The notes: generated by a model from the letters alone, not told the origin. A stretch of DNA of 5,193 bases from Caldifarciminota bacterium (GCA_903908785.1 CAIVTL010000263.1:1-5193); one strand, 5' to 3'. Numbered from the stretch's first letter, positions 1-4,537 are shown. A program made the numbers and translations.

Positions 1-1054
1 GAACAAAACCTACGTCGCAAACTACGGTAGCAACAACGTGACGGTGATTGACGGCGCGACCAACGACACGACTACGGTGCCCGCAGGCTCGTCCCCCTGT
101 GCCGTGGCGGTGAACCCGGTCACGAACAGGATTTACGTCTCGAACCAGACCAGCCACAACGTGACGGTAATCGATGGCGCGACCAACACGACGACCATGG
201 TGACTACAGGCGAGTACCCCTATGGCGTGGCGGTAGACCCGGTCACGAACAAGATTTACGTCGCCAACTACTACGACAACAGCGTAACCGTGATAGACGG
301 CGCGACAAACGACACGACCACGGTTGCCACAGACTCGAACTCCATGGCCGTGGCCGTGAACCCGGTCACGAACAAGGTCTACGTCGCCAACTACGGTGAC
401 AACAACGTGACTGTGATAACGGATGCGCCGGCCAACGACACGAAAGTACGCGCAGCATTCCACCGGTTGCCGGGCGACACGACCGCACTCGCACGCCCGC
501 CCCTGACCGGGAAAGGTGTGAACCGCTCGATACCCAACCGGACAGCAATGATGGGCGTACTGAACCGGGTCGGGACCACGCAGTTGCCTTGGGGCTGGGC
601 AACCGTGACCGGCGGCGGGGGCACCGATTCGATGACCTGGGCGTACAACTGGGACGCGGACTCGCTGATTCTGGGCGAGAACTTCGTCTGCGCCGTGCCG
701 CTGGAATCCGACGCCGGAATCGCCAACAACGAGGGTATGGGCACGCCCTTTGCAGGCAATCTCGAGGTGTACCCGGTGTACCGGATGGAATACCATGTCG
801 CGGCAGAGGAAATGACGAAGCCCGAAGTCCGAATGACGAACTCGCCGACCATCATCCGCGGCGTCCTGCGCCTTCCGCTTTCTCCATTCACTATTCACGC
901 TTCAATATTCGACATGACCGGTCGCCAGGTCATGTCGCTTCGCCCCGGCCCGAACGACGTGAGTAGGCTTGCGCCCGGCGTATACTTCGTGCGGTCCGAG
1001 CCGTTAGCCGCAGGCCGTCAGCCGTCGGCCGTCACCAAGGTCGTGATTCAGTGA
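1..1054 (+). CDS. Secreted YVTN beta-propeller repeat protein with C-terminal sorting domain (5' partial)
   Basis: The reading frame is open from base 2 and the gene starts outside the window, so the GTG at 38 is only an internal valine codon. The visible 350 residues begin with three complete 41-residue repeats and part of a fourth (about residues 1-143). Each has the pattern N-K-I/V-Y-V-A-N-Y, then VTVIDGATN, then AVAVNPVT, which is the YVTN/Ncl-type beta-propeller blade. Residues about 144-270 form an unrecognised Gly/Trp-rich domain. The last 65 or so residues (IFDMTGRQV, then LAPGVYFVR, ending TKVVIQ) look like the type IX secretion C-terminal sorting domain, so the protein is probably exported and surface-attached or released. 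The role of such propellers is usually binding or scaffolding; the ligand cannot be told. Two stretches (810-850 and 1000-1037) resemble dispersed repeats. No downstream terminator is evident. Confidence 0.9.
   Translation, partial: NKTYVANYGSNNVTVIDGATNDTTTVPAGSSPCAVAVNPVTNRIYVSNQTSHNVTVIDGATNTTTMVTTGEYPYGVAVDPVTNKIYVANYYDNSVTVIDGATNDTTTVATDSNSMAVAVNPVTNKVYVANYGDNNVTVITDAPANDTKVRAAFHRLPGDTTALARPPLTGKGVNRSIPNRTAMMGVLNRVGTTQLPWGWATVTGGGGTDSMTWAYNWDADSLILGENFVCAVPLESDAGIANNEGMGTPFAGNLEVYPVYRMEYHVAAEEMTKPEVRMTNSPTIIRGVLRLPLSPFTIHASIFDMTGRQVMSLRPGPNDVSRLAPGVYFVRSEPLAAGRQPSAVTKVVIQ
2..430 (+). repeat. Tandem 123-bp repeats encoding propeller blades
   Basis: Units start at 2, 125 and 248, with a partial fourth from 371. 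Each full unit is exactly 123 bp (41 codons), without indels. Identity is high at nucleotide level, particularly in the stretch encoding VTVIDGATN and in the GTGAACCCGGTCACGAAC-type segment. The array continues upstream of the window. The even unit length and conserved synonymous positions suggest recent duplication or gene conversion between units. Confidence 0.9.
810..850 (+). repeat. Dispersed-repeat-like segment inside the propeller gene
   Basis: ATGACGAA occurs twice 21 bp apart (812-819 and 833-840), around GCCCGAAGTCCGA, encoding MTKPEVRMTN between the unrecognised domain and the sorting domain. The low-complexity ATGACGAA...CCCGAAGTCCGAATGACGAA style resembles dispersed repeats I associate with WOR-3-like metagenome genomes; that association is from memory. 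It probably forms an unstructured linker. Confidence 0.4.
1000..1037 (+). repeat. Repeat-derived insert in the sorting domain
   Basis: This stretch is assembled from GCCGTTAGCCG, GCCGTCAGCCG and GCCGTCACC modules. The same modules, in reverse complement, form the intergenic repeats at 1919-1955 and 3612-3648. In the protein it adds residues SEPLAAGRQPSAVT just after the VYFVR strand, so it lengthens the last loop without breaking the frame. Confidence 0.5.
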
Positions 1055-1144
1055 CAGTGCGGGCAGACGCCACTCCGGATGGTCGGGGCGATTCTCTGGC
1101 TCCTGACGGATGTGCGATAAGCACGATGTCCTCGGAGGTTACGA

Positions 1145-1714
1145 ATGTCTAGCGCACTCACCGTGGTTCTGTCTCTAGCCCTAGCTCTCTTGGGAAGCTC
1201 GGTGATTGCGAGTGTGCTGAGCGCGGTACTCAACCGCAAGTTCGGGGTCGACAACCGACTGTGGAACGCCCGTGTCAGCGCGTACTCGAGACTTCTCGGC
1301 AAGCTGCTCGCTTGGAGCGTCCATGCCTCCCCGTCACTGGAGGAGATCAGGTCGAGTACGGCGCGACCTCCGACTGATTTCGACATGGTTCGCGCCGAGT
1401 TCTCAGAGGCAGTCCTACTCGCCTCGGGCGACCTCAGAAGGAAACTGGAGGATTTCGCGAGGAATCTACCTCCGATGACCCGGGCGCTGGACGATGTCAA
1501 CGGGTGGTTCCGGTCACATCCGGGTGTGTGTGATGTCGATATCGATATCGAGTCCGTACCTGAGTTCAGACGTTACGAAGAACTCAGGCGGCATGAGCGC
1601 GCCCTCAAGGAGGAAATTGTCACTGGCATGCGGCGCGAACTCGACACCAAGAGAGGGCCTGCGAAGAAAGGGAGTATCAGTGACGGTGACCGTTCCAAGA
1701 GCCCAACCAGCTAG
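1145..1714 (+). CDS. Hypothetical single-pass membrane protein
   Basis: I do not recognise this 189-aa protein. The ATG is supported by a GGAGG at 1134-1138 with a 6-nt spacer. Residues about 4-29 are an uninterrupted hydrophobic stretch (LTVVLSLALALLGSSVIASVL), either a membrane anchor or an uncleaved signal. They are followed by a charged, mostly helical soluble part (residues 30-170) and a polar Lys/Ser-rich tail. The pattern of a short N-terminal helix, then an R-x-x-A-Y-x-x-L-L motif (V44-L51), is seen in many small uncharacterised membrane-anchored proteins, but gives no function. It lies 90 bp after the propeller gene in the same direction and could be cotranscribed, although a function in common is not evident. 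CGATATCGATATCGA at 1538-1552 encodes an acidic VDIDIE stretch (residues 131-136). Confidence 0.75.
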   Translation: MSSALTVVLSLALALLGSSVIASVLSAVLNRKFGVDNRLWNARVSAYSRLLGKLLAWSVHASPSLEEIRSSTARPPTDFDMVRAEFSEAVLLASGDLRRKLEDFARNLPPMTRALDDVNGWFRSHPGVCDVDIDIESVPEFRRYEELRRHERALKEEIVTGMRRELDTKRGPAKKGSISDGDRSKSPTS

Positions 1715-1979
1715 GACCATCCGGCGCGCAAACCACTATCGTCCGGACGCAAGCGTCTCACCGCCCCGCCTGCAATAGCCGCGATGCCATCCGAACCCCT
1801 GACGGTGACCGAGATGAGACAGGCAAGCCGTCCCTGAGTCCCTGCCGTGGATGACGCAGAGGATCGTCTCGGCGGATTTCGGGGACACACTACTTAACTC
1901 CAAATCCGTCGCCCGCCGGGCCGGTGACCGGCTGACCGCTAACGGCTGACGGCCAGGCGCAGAGAGCTTCCCGGATTGC
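1715..1979. other. Gene-free, repeat-bearing intergenic region
   Basis: No convincing ORF is present on either strand. A small GACG/CGTC hairpin (1746-1757) lies just after the stop of the membrane-protein gene and could be a weak terminator without a T-tract. TGACGGTGACCG occurs at 1681 and again at 1801. The right part holds a GTGTCCCC-type element (1875-1901) and the start of the 229-bp duplicated block. Confidence 0.5.
1875..1901 (-). repeat. Short dispersed GTGTCCCC element, copy 1
   Basis: On the minus strand this reads AAGTAGTGTGTCCCCGAAAT with flanking bases. A related element (AAGTAATGTGCCCCGAAGT) is at 3580-3600, and looser matches are at 3103-3120 (plus strand) and 3250-3280 (minus strand). 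Copies 1 and 4 each sit 11-18 bp from the left end of a copy of the 229-bp block. Similar strings recur near REP-associated transposase genes in many bacteria (from memory); no such transposase is in this window. Confidence 0.5.
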
Positions 1980-2147
1980 TCAAGGTTTCTCTGCGACTAC
2001 CTTGCCGTCACGCCAGATGTAGATCGGCGTACCGTAAGCGCGCGCGGTCTTGCGAGCGGTCTTCGCCGCACGTCGCAAGGCGCGGCCCACAGTAACTGCA
2101 CGGGTCTCGGTCTGCTTCTTTCGTTTCCGTGTCTTCATGACCGGGCC
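1919..2147. repeat. 229-bp duplicated block, copy A
   Basis: This block aligns without gaps to 3612-3840 (constant offset 1693) with 10 differences, so about 96 percent identity. It contains the entire 52-aa gene plus 61 bp downstream, starting with CCGGTGACCGG and a GCTAACGGCTGACGGCC-type repeat. The right edge, as judged by alignment, is at 2147/3840, within the 3' end of the zeta-like gene in copy B. Nothing of that gene beyond about 9 bp is present in copy A. Confidence 0.95.
1980..2138 (-). CDS. Orphan copy of the 52-aa basic protein (toxin partner-like)
   Basis: The 52 residues differ from the copy at 3673-3831 at only three positions (R4 for K, T31 for I, I39 for V). The frame is intact: a Lys/Arg-rich first half (residues 2-33, probably an amphipathic helix) and a conserved end, YGTPIYIWRDGKVVAEKP. 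I chose the ATG at 2138 because homology with the other copy starts there. An in-frame GTG at 2165 would add 9 residues drawn from unrelated repeat sequence. Here the upstream zeta-like gene is missing, and the GGAGG ribosome-binding site that serves the other copy is replaced by ATTGG. No promoter is obvious. It may therefore be a silent, decaying duplicate, or a stand-alone antitoxin if the 52-aa protein acts as one and some translation persists. Confidence 0.6.
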   Translation of the reverse strand: MKTRKRKKQTETRAVTVGRALRRAAKTARKTARAYGTPIYIWRDGKVVAEKP

Positions 2148-2156
2148 AATGGGCCG

Positions 2157-2184
2157 ACAGCTCACGGCTCACAGCTTACGGCTT
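2157..2184. repeat. 14-bp tandem repeat at the edge of the duplicated block
   Basis: ACAGCTCACGGCTC is followed directly by ACAGCTTACGGCTT (12 of 14 identical). It starts 10 bp beyond the right edge of block copy A, where homology with copy B stops. It has the same style as the GCTAACGGCTGACGG repeats at the block's left edge, so it may mark a recombination junction. Confidence 0.6.
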
Positions 2185-2341
2185 CCGACTGAGGAATTCC
2201 CGCACGGGGGACCGCGAGGGACGCCTCCCGCATTTCTAGACGAAGGTCAAACTGAGCGAGGGTGAGGTTGCGGCTATCGAGGGCCGGGCGAAGTCAGAAG
2301 CCGGAAGGCAGGAGCCACGGCACGACTCCGCCATGAGTTAC

Positions 2342-2379
2342 TAGTTCTCAGCCTGCGGTCGGCAATGGCTGAGAGACTA
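2342..2379 (-). terminator. Hairpin downstream of the PIN module
   Basis: TAGT plus TCTCAGCC (2342-2353) pairs with GGCTGAGA plus ACTA (2367-2374 and 2376-2379), giving 12 base pairs with one bulged G (2375) and a 13-nt loop. It lies 13 nt past the stop codon of the last gene of the minus-strand PIN operon, a position expected of a terminator or 3'-end stabilising structure. No T-tract follows on either strand, so a classical intrinsic terminator is not shown. Confidence 0.45.
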
Positions 2380-2392
2380 TGACGGTATCGGG

Positions 2393-2581
2393 TCAGGTCC
2401 CGGTCGGTGCATCGGTCGTTGCTTCCGGACGGCGGACAGGCCTCCTGTCAACCAGAGTGGCACGGGACTGAAGCTGCCTCTTCTGCAGGTCGGCCAGCAT
2501 CTCCTTCAGGTCGTGATGGTTCTCGGCCGCATACGCATCGCGAATGCGCCATAGTTCGGAAATGACCTCATCTTGGTACAT
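2393..2581 (-). CDS. Small partner (probable antitoxin) of the PIN toxin
   Basis: The 62-aa protein begins MYQDEVISELWRIRDAYA and continues with a helical segment, DLKEMLADLQKRQ (residues 24-36), then an Arg/Pro/Thr-rich, probably disordered tail. I chose the ATG at 2581 because an AGGAGG lies 6 nt upstream (2588-2593), inside the end of the toxin gene, and because the upstream extension of the frame overlaps the toxin gene. It overlaps the PIN gene by 14 bp, which implies coupled translation. Short proteins with a pattern like E-x-x-x-x-R-D-x-Y/F-A and a D-L-x-x-M-x-x-x-L helix commonly follow PIN genes of this type (family knowledge), and are taken as the cognate antitoxin. No DNA-binding fold is obvious, so the label antitoxin is inference from position and size. 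Confidence 0.8.
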   Translation of the reverse strand: MYQDEVISELWRIRDAYAAENHHDLKEMLADLQKRQLQSRATLVDRRPVRRPEATTDAPTGT

Positions 2582-3062
2582 CGTCGTCCTCCTCGGCAAG
2601 GAGCTCCAATGGCGTGCAAATCTCCGGGCATCGGTAGCCTGCCGCTGCACAAACCGAGCGCAGCAGCGGCCGCAGCGCGGCATTGTCTATGTGCCGGCAG
2701 TTCCAGGTCAGCAGGTAGTCCACGCCATGCACCGTGGCGATGGCAACATGGAGTGCGTCGGGCTCAGCCGAAGTCGGCATCGCGCCTTCGGCGATGAGTC
2801 GTTCGGCCAGCGCTCGCGATTCTTCGTCAACCTTCAGCACCGGCATCCCGGCAAGAAGCGAGAGCCTCCGCGCGGCAGTGCCCGCGTCCCCACGAGAAGC
2901 TTCGACAAGCACGAGTTCAGAGACGAAAAGCTCGTACCTGGGGCGGACGCTCTCCCACCATTGCGTGGTGAGCTGCTGCCATGCGGCTGCCCGGACATCG
3001 CGGCTGGGACGGGCGACCAGGTAGCTGACGATTGACGTCTCCAAGTAGACCGTCTTTCTCAT
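2568..3062 (-). CDS. PIN-domain VapC-like ribonuclease toxin
   Basis: The 164-aa protein has PIN-domain landmarks: YLETSIVSYL at residues 6-15 (E8 in place of the usual first Asp), the acidic E54 in LVLVEASRGD, D102 in EPDALHVAIA, and D116 followed by the TWNCRHIDNA motif (residues 119-128). Members are Mg-dependent RNases, and VapC toxins cleave tRNA or rRNA in the cytoplasm; the target here is unknown. The subfamily with YLETSIVSYL, QWWE and LLTWNCRHI is frequent in cyanobacteria and uncultured phyla. Its length is slightly above the 130-140 aa of classical VapC. The toxin comes first in the operon, the reverse of the usual order. The ATG at 3062 fits the family's N-terminus; no strong Shine-Dalgarno is seen, and a possible -10 ends 6 nt before the ATG, so the mRNA may be nearly leaderless. 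Confidence 0.9.
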   Translation of the reverse strand: MRKTVYLETSIVSYLVARPSRDVRAAAWQQLTTQWWESVRPRYELFVSELVLVEASRGDAGTAARRLSLLAGMPVLKVDEESRALAERLIAEGAMPTSAEPDALHVAIATVHGVDYLLTWNCRHIDNAALRPLLRSVCAAAGYRCPEICTPLELLAEEDDDVPR

Positions 3063-3068
3063 GCTTTC

Positions 3069-3097
3069 AGTCTACCACGAAGTGCCCCGCACGGCAA
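3069..3097 (-). promoter_or_regulatory. Candidate promoter of the PIN module
   Basis: On the minus strand TTGCCG (3097-3092), a 17-nt spacer and TAGACT (3074-3069) with a TG one base before it resemble a sigma70 site with extended -10. Each hexamer matches 4 of 6 consensus bases. The ATG begins 6 nt after the -10, so transcription would start at or next to the initiation codon. Confidence 0.4.
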
Positions 3098-3145
3098 CAG
3101 ACAGTACTGCCCCGAAATCCGACATTGAACCGCAGAGGGCGACAC

Positions 3146-3194
3146 GCGGACGGCGCTACGTCCGCCGAGCGCGGAACGACATGACCAGTTCCGC
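3146..3194. repeat. Two adjacent 7-bp-stem hairpins
   Basis: GCGGACG (3146-3152) pairs with CGTCCGC (3159-3165) around a 6-nt loop. GCGGAAC (3171-3177) pairs with GTTCCGC (3188-3194) around a 10-nt loop, only 5 nt further on. Paired GC-rich hairpins are the usual architecture of REP/BIME-type elements, and they lie upstream of the PIN promoter candidate. Confidence 0.5.
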
Positions 3195-3249
3195 CAGGCG
3201 GCGGGGCAAGAGGACCAACGGCTGGCGGCCGACCAACTGGGGGCTTATC

Positions 3250-3280
3250 GGGGAAAAGCGGGGACACTTCCCATATTTAC
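3250..3280 (-). repeat. Short dispersed GTGTCCCC element, copy 3
   Basis: On the minus strand it reads ATATGGGAAGTGTCCCCG followed by CTTTTCCCC. The GTGTCCCCG core is shared with 1875-1901 and, in shorter form, with 3580-3600; the flanks differ. Confidence 0.4.
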
Positions 3281-3410
3281 GTCGGGAATCGTGTCAAGTG
3301 GCATGTACCGACTCCGCTGACAGCCGCGGTCTGAACCGCTTCTGACAGTCGAACCAAGACCGACTTTCGCAGGCGAGCTGGCGATGACGCTGACCGGTGC
3401 GACTCTAATA

Positions 3411-3438
3411 GGGACGCTACCCGTTTTCCATGCGTCCC
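3411..3438. repeat. Stop-codon hairpin, copy 1
   Basis: GGGACGC (3411-3417) pairs with GCGTCCC (3432-3438) around a 14-nt loop. The stem includes a base of the TAG stop of the gene fragment at 3417-3575. The same structure, with a T-A pair instead of the innermost C-G pair, is at 4551-4578. Confidence 0.65.
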
Positions 3439-3575
3439 GCTTCCGGCTTGGGATGCAGCTTGGCTTTCCAGAGGTCGAAGGTGTTGGCGACGATGGCCGC
3501 GGCTTCACGGGCAATCGCTTCGTCGTGCAGCTTCGGCGCAGACGCGTCCACTTCGGCCTGCCATTCCGGCGAGCC
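3417..3575 (-). pseudogene. C-terminal fragment of a paralogue of the 201-aa gene
   Basis: Read on the minus strand, this frame gives SPEWQAEVDASAPKLHDE and continues to a TAG at 3417. It matches the last 51 residues of the protein at 4557-5162 with six substitutions. DNA identity over 3411-3576 versus 4551-4716 is about 87 percent, without indels, and most differences are silent. Homology stops abruptly at about 3576. The frame has no start codon and meets an in-frame stop at 3594-3596, so it is a truncated remnant. The predominance of silent changes says that the two copies diverged while both still encoded a protein, or that the fragment derives from another functional relative. It sits on the far side of the zeta-like operon from its paralogue. 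Confidence 0.85.
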
Positions 3576-3579
3576 GAGG

Positions 3580-3600
3580 GACTTCGGGGCACATTACTTT
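3580..3600 (-). repeat. Short dispersed GTGTCCCC element, copy 4
   Basis: On the minus strand it reads AAAGTAATGTGCCCCGAAGT, close to the element at 1875-1901. It begins right at the point where homology between the gene fragment (3417-3575) and its paralogue ends, and lies 11 bp from block copy B. Confidence 0.45.
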
Positions 3601-3611
3601 GAGAGAGCGCA

Positions 3612-3840
3612 GGCCGGTGACCGGCTGACCGCTAACGGCTGACGGCCGGGCGCAGAGAGCTTCCCGGATTGCTCAAGGTTTCTCTGCGACTACCTTGCCG
3701 TCACGCCAGATATAGACCGGCGTACCGTAAGCGCGCGCAATCTTGCGAGCGGTCTTCGCCGCACGTCGCAAGGCGCGGCCCACAGTAACGGCACGAGTCT
3801 CGGTCTGCTTCTTTCGTTTCTTTGTCTTCATGACTGGGCC
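3612..3840. repeat. 229-bp duplicated block, copy B
   Basis: This is the twin of 1919-2147 with 10 substitutions and no gaps. It is probably the source copy, because here the 52-aa gene still has its upstream zeta-like gene, its ATGA overlap and its GGAGG site. Confidence 0.95.
3673..3831 (-). CDS. 52-aa basic protein, partner of the zeta-like kinase
   Basis: The gene encodes MKTKKRKKQTETRAVTVG, then a helical Arg/Ala/Lys-rich segment (residues 18-35) and YGTPVYIWRDGKVVAEKP, which looks like a beta-hairpin with a GTP-x-Y-x-W-R-D-G-K-V-V core. It is strongly basic. The ATG (3831-3829) overlaps the TGA of the zeta-like gene as ATGA, and a GGAGG (3843-3839) lies 7 nt upstream inside that gene, so translation is probably coupled. 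I recall similar short proteins next to COG4185-type kinases, but know of no tested function. Position and size suggest an antitoxin or partner of the kinase. A basic protein could equally bind nucleic acid and act as an autoregulator. A near-identical orphan is at 1980-2138. Confidence 0.8.
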   Translation of the reverse strand: MKTKKRKKQTETRAVTVGRALRRAAKTARKIARAYGTPVYIWRDGKVVAEKP

Positions 3841-4358
3841 TCCAGTAACCGGGGCGCATCCCCGGAGTTGTCATACACTGTCCACGCGTCGGCAATCGAA
3901 CGGTAAGTGGTCTGGAAGTTATCCCAACCACGCACAAACCGCCGCACGACATCGGCGCGCGGGACATCGTGCCCGCCCTGCTTGACGCGGGCCGCGATAC
4001 GCCGCAGCGCAATACGCGGAGAAGGCAGGCGAAGGAAGATCATCTCGATCCGATAGCCCGCTGCTTTCCACCGCTCCAGACGGCTGAGAAGCATCAGCCC
4101 GCTCAAAGTGGTCTCGAAGGCGAAGTCGGCACGTATTTGGGCGAGTCGGTCGAGTTCGGCCAGGTAAAGGCGACCGGCCGCCAGCGCTGCCAGTTCCGGA
4201 CGAAGCGGAGATAAGCCGCCAGCGATCAAATCCGCGTTCACGAAATTGATGACGCCGGCATCCCTAAGCAGGAACTCGCGGGCGAAAGTGGTCTTGCCCG
4301 CGCCGTTTGGACCAGCGATGACGATGCAGAGGGGTGGTCGCCCGGTTGGCACACTCAC
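3828..4358 (-). CDS. Zeta-toxin-like P-loop kinase (COG4185 type)
   Basis: The 176-aa protein has a Walker A motif, GPNGAGKTTF (residues 16-25), then FVNADLIAGGLSP (39-51) with the family's Asp43, FAFETTLSG (79-87), IEMIFLRLP (104-112), and an Arg-rich lid region, RIAARVKQGGHDVPRADVVRRF (120-141). This is the layout of zeta-toxin/UDP-N-acetylglucosamine-kinase-like ATPases annotated as predicted ABC-type ATPase. Zeta toxins phosphorylate UDP-GlcNAc and block cell-wall synthesis; whether this protein does so is unproven. Length is near the 180-200 aa usual for the group. The GTG start at 4358 is chosen for a GGAGG 6 nt upstream (4369-4365) and for family fit. No epsilon-type antitoxin precedes it. 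The 52-aa gene overlaps its stop (ATGA), and a 20-codon ORF overlaps its start (GTGA). Confidence 0.9.
   Translation of the reverse strand: MSVPTGRPPLCIVIAGPNGAGKTTFAREFLLRDAGVINFVNADLIAGGLSPLRPELAALAAGRLYLAELDRLAQIRADFAFETTLSGLMLLSRLERWKAAGYRIEMIFLRLPSPRIALRRIAARVKQGGHDVPRADVVRRFVRGWDNFQTTYRSIADAWTVYDNSGDAPRLLEAQS
3839..3843 (-). promoter_or_regulatory. Ribosome-binding site of the 52-aa gene
   Basis: GGAGG on the minus strand, 7 nt before the ATG at 3831 and within the last codons of the zeta-like gene. The equivalent positions of the duplicated copy (2146-2150) read ATTGG, because the duplication ends two bases into this site. Confidence 0.8.
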
Positions 4359-4417
4359 CTTGAGCCTCCGCGGGCCAAGTCCGGTACCTTTGGCCGGCGT
4401 TCATTGCTTTGAGACAT
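4355..4417 (-). CDS. Possible 20-codon leader ORF of the zeta-like operon
   Basis: An ATG at 4417 opens a frame for 20 residues (starting MSQSNERRPKVPDL and ending GGSR). Its TGA (4357-4355) overlaps the GTG of the zeta-like gene as GTGA. The ATG lies 7 nt after the -10 of the promoter candidate, so the message would be leaderless here; no Shine-Dalgarno precedes it. The Gly-Gly codons near its end coincide with the GGAGG of the next gene. It could be a leader peptide that couples translation, the remnant of an antitoxin, or chance; the tight geometry is the only support. Confidence 0.35.
   Translation of the reverse strand: MSQSNERRPKVPDLARGGSR
4365..4369 (-). promoter_or_regulatory. Ribosome-binding site of the zeta-like gene
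   Basis: GGAGG on the minus strand with a 6-nt spacer to GTG 4358. It decides for this GTG over the next in-frame GTG at 4352. Confidence 0.75.
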
Positions 4418-4424
4418 GGTTCAG

Positions 4425-4452
4425 GTTATAGCGAAATACCGGGCAAAGTCAA
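4425..4452 (-). promoter_or_regulatory. Sigma70-type promoter of the zeta-like operon
   Basis: On the minus strand TTGACT (4452-4447), a 16-nt spacer and TATAAC (4430-4425) match 5 of 6 bases in each hexamer. Transcription would start near 4418, about 60 nt before the GTG of the zeta-like gene and at the ATG of the small leader ORF. It is the best promoter match in the window, in otherwise GC-rich DNA. Confidence 0.6.
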
Positions 4453-4491
4453 GTGCGCGGACTCGGTCAAGGACGCGAAACGACCGTCACT

Positions 4492-4537
4492 CCGCTTCGC
4501 TCCGGGTGCGCCACGCACCCTTCGGCTTCGCTCAGGG
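4492..4537. terminator. GC-rich hairpin flanked by direct repeats
   Basis: GGGTGCG (4504-4510) pairs with CGCACCC (4514-4520) around a 3-nt loop. On either side lies a direct repeat, CCGCTTCGCTCCGGG (4492-4506) and CGGCTTCGCTCAGGG (4523-4537), 13 of 15 identical, the first overlapping the stem. The hairpin stands between the end of the 201-aa gene and the zeta promoter, so it may end transcription of the former. There is no T-tract. CTTCGGCTTCGCTCAGG strings are common dispersed intergenic repeats. Confidence 0.4.

Larger units (their letters stand above)
3063..3416. other. Gene-free region with hairpins and dispersed repeats
   Basis: No credible ORF is present on either strand; the apparent frames here lack homology signals and are shadows. 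It contains the PIN promoter candidate, a plus-strand AGTACTGCCCCGAAATCC element (3103-3120), a GAACCGCAGAGGGCG string typical of dispersed intergenic repeats, two adjacent hairpins (3146-3194), a GTGTCCCC-type element (3250-3280), and a small GCGGT-CTGA-ACCGC hairpin (3326-3339). Confidence 0.6.

Noticed and set aside
391..891. 166-codon open frame on the minus strand
   Set aside because: It lies wholly inside the propeller gene, antisense, with no ribosome-binding site and no recognisable domain; a shadow of GC-rich coding sequence.
1048..1500. 150-codon open frame on the minus strand
   Set aside because: Antisense to the membrane-protein gene, which has a proper GGAGG and a hydrophobic N-terminus; the antisense product is Ser/Arg-rich without features.
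1746..1757. GACGC-AA-GCGTC terminator after the membrane-protein gene
   Set aside because: The stem can close with only four pairs around a 4-nt loop and no T-tract follows; too weak to call as a separate terminator.
2050..2265. Plus-strand ORF duplicated at 3743-3985 with identical starts
   Set aside because: The similarity is explained by the 229-bp duplicated block; the two frames diverge after the block, and the minus-strand 52-aa frame has the ATGA overlap and ribosome-binding site.
3245..3592. 115-codon open frame on the minus strand
   Set aside because: It runs in a different frame from the C-terminal fragment that has homology to the 201-aa protein; the product is low-complexity Ser/Pro/Arg.
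3411..3840. CRISPR-like array made of repeated blocks
   Set aside because: Repeats are long, only two copies each, unevenly spaced and coding; there are no short regularly spaced repeats with unique spacers.
3701..4012. 103-codon open frame on the minus strand
   Set aside because: It overlaps the zeta-like and 52-aa genes out of frame; those two have motifs, ribosome-binding sites and a duplicate supporting them.
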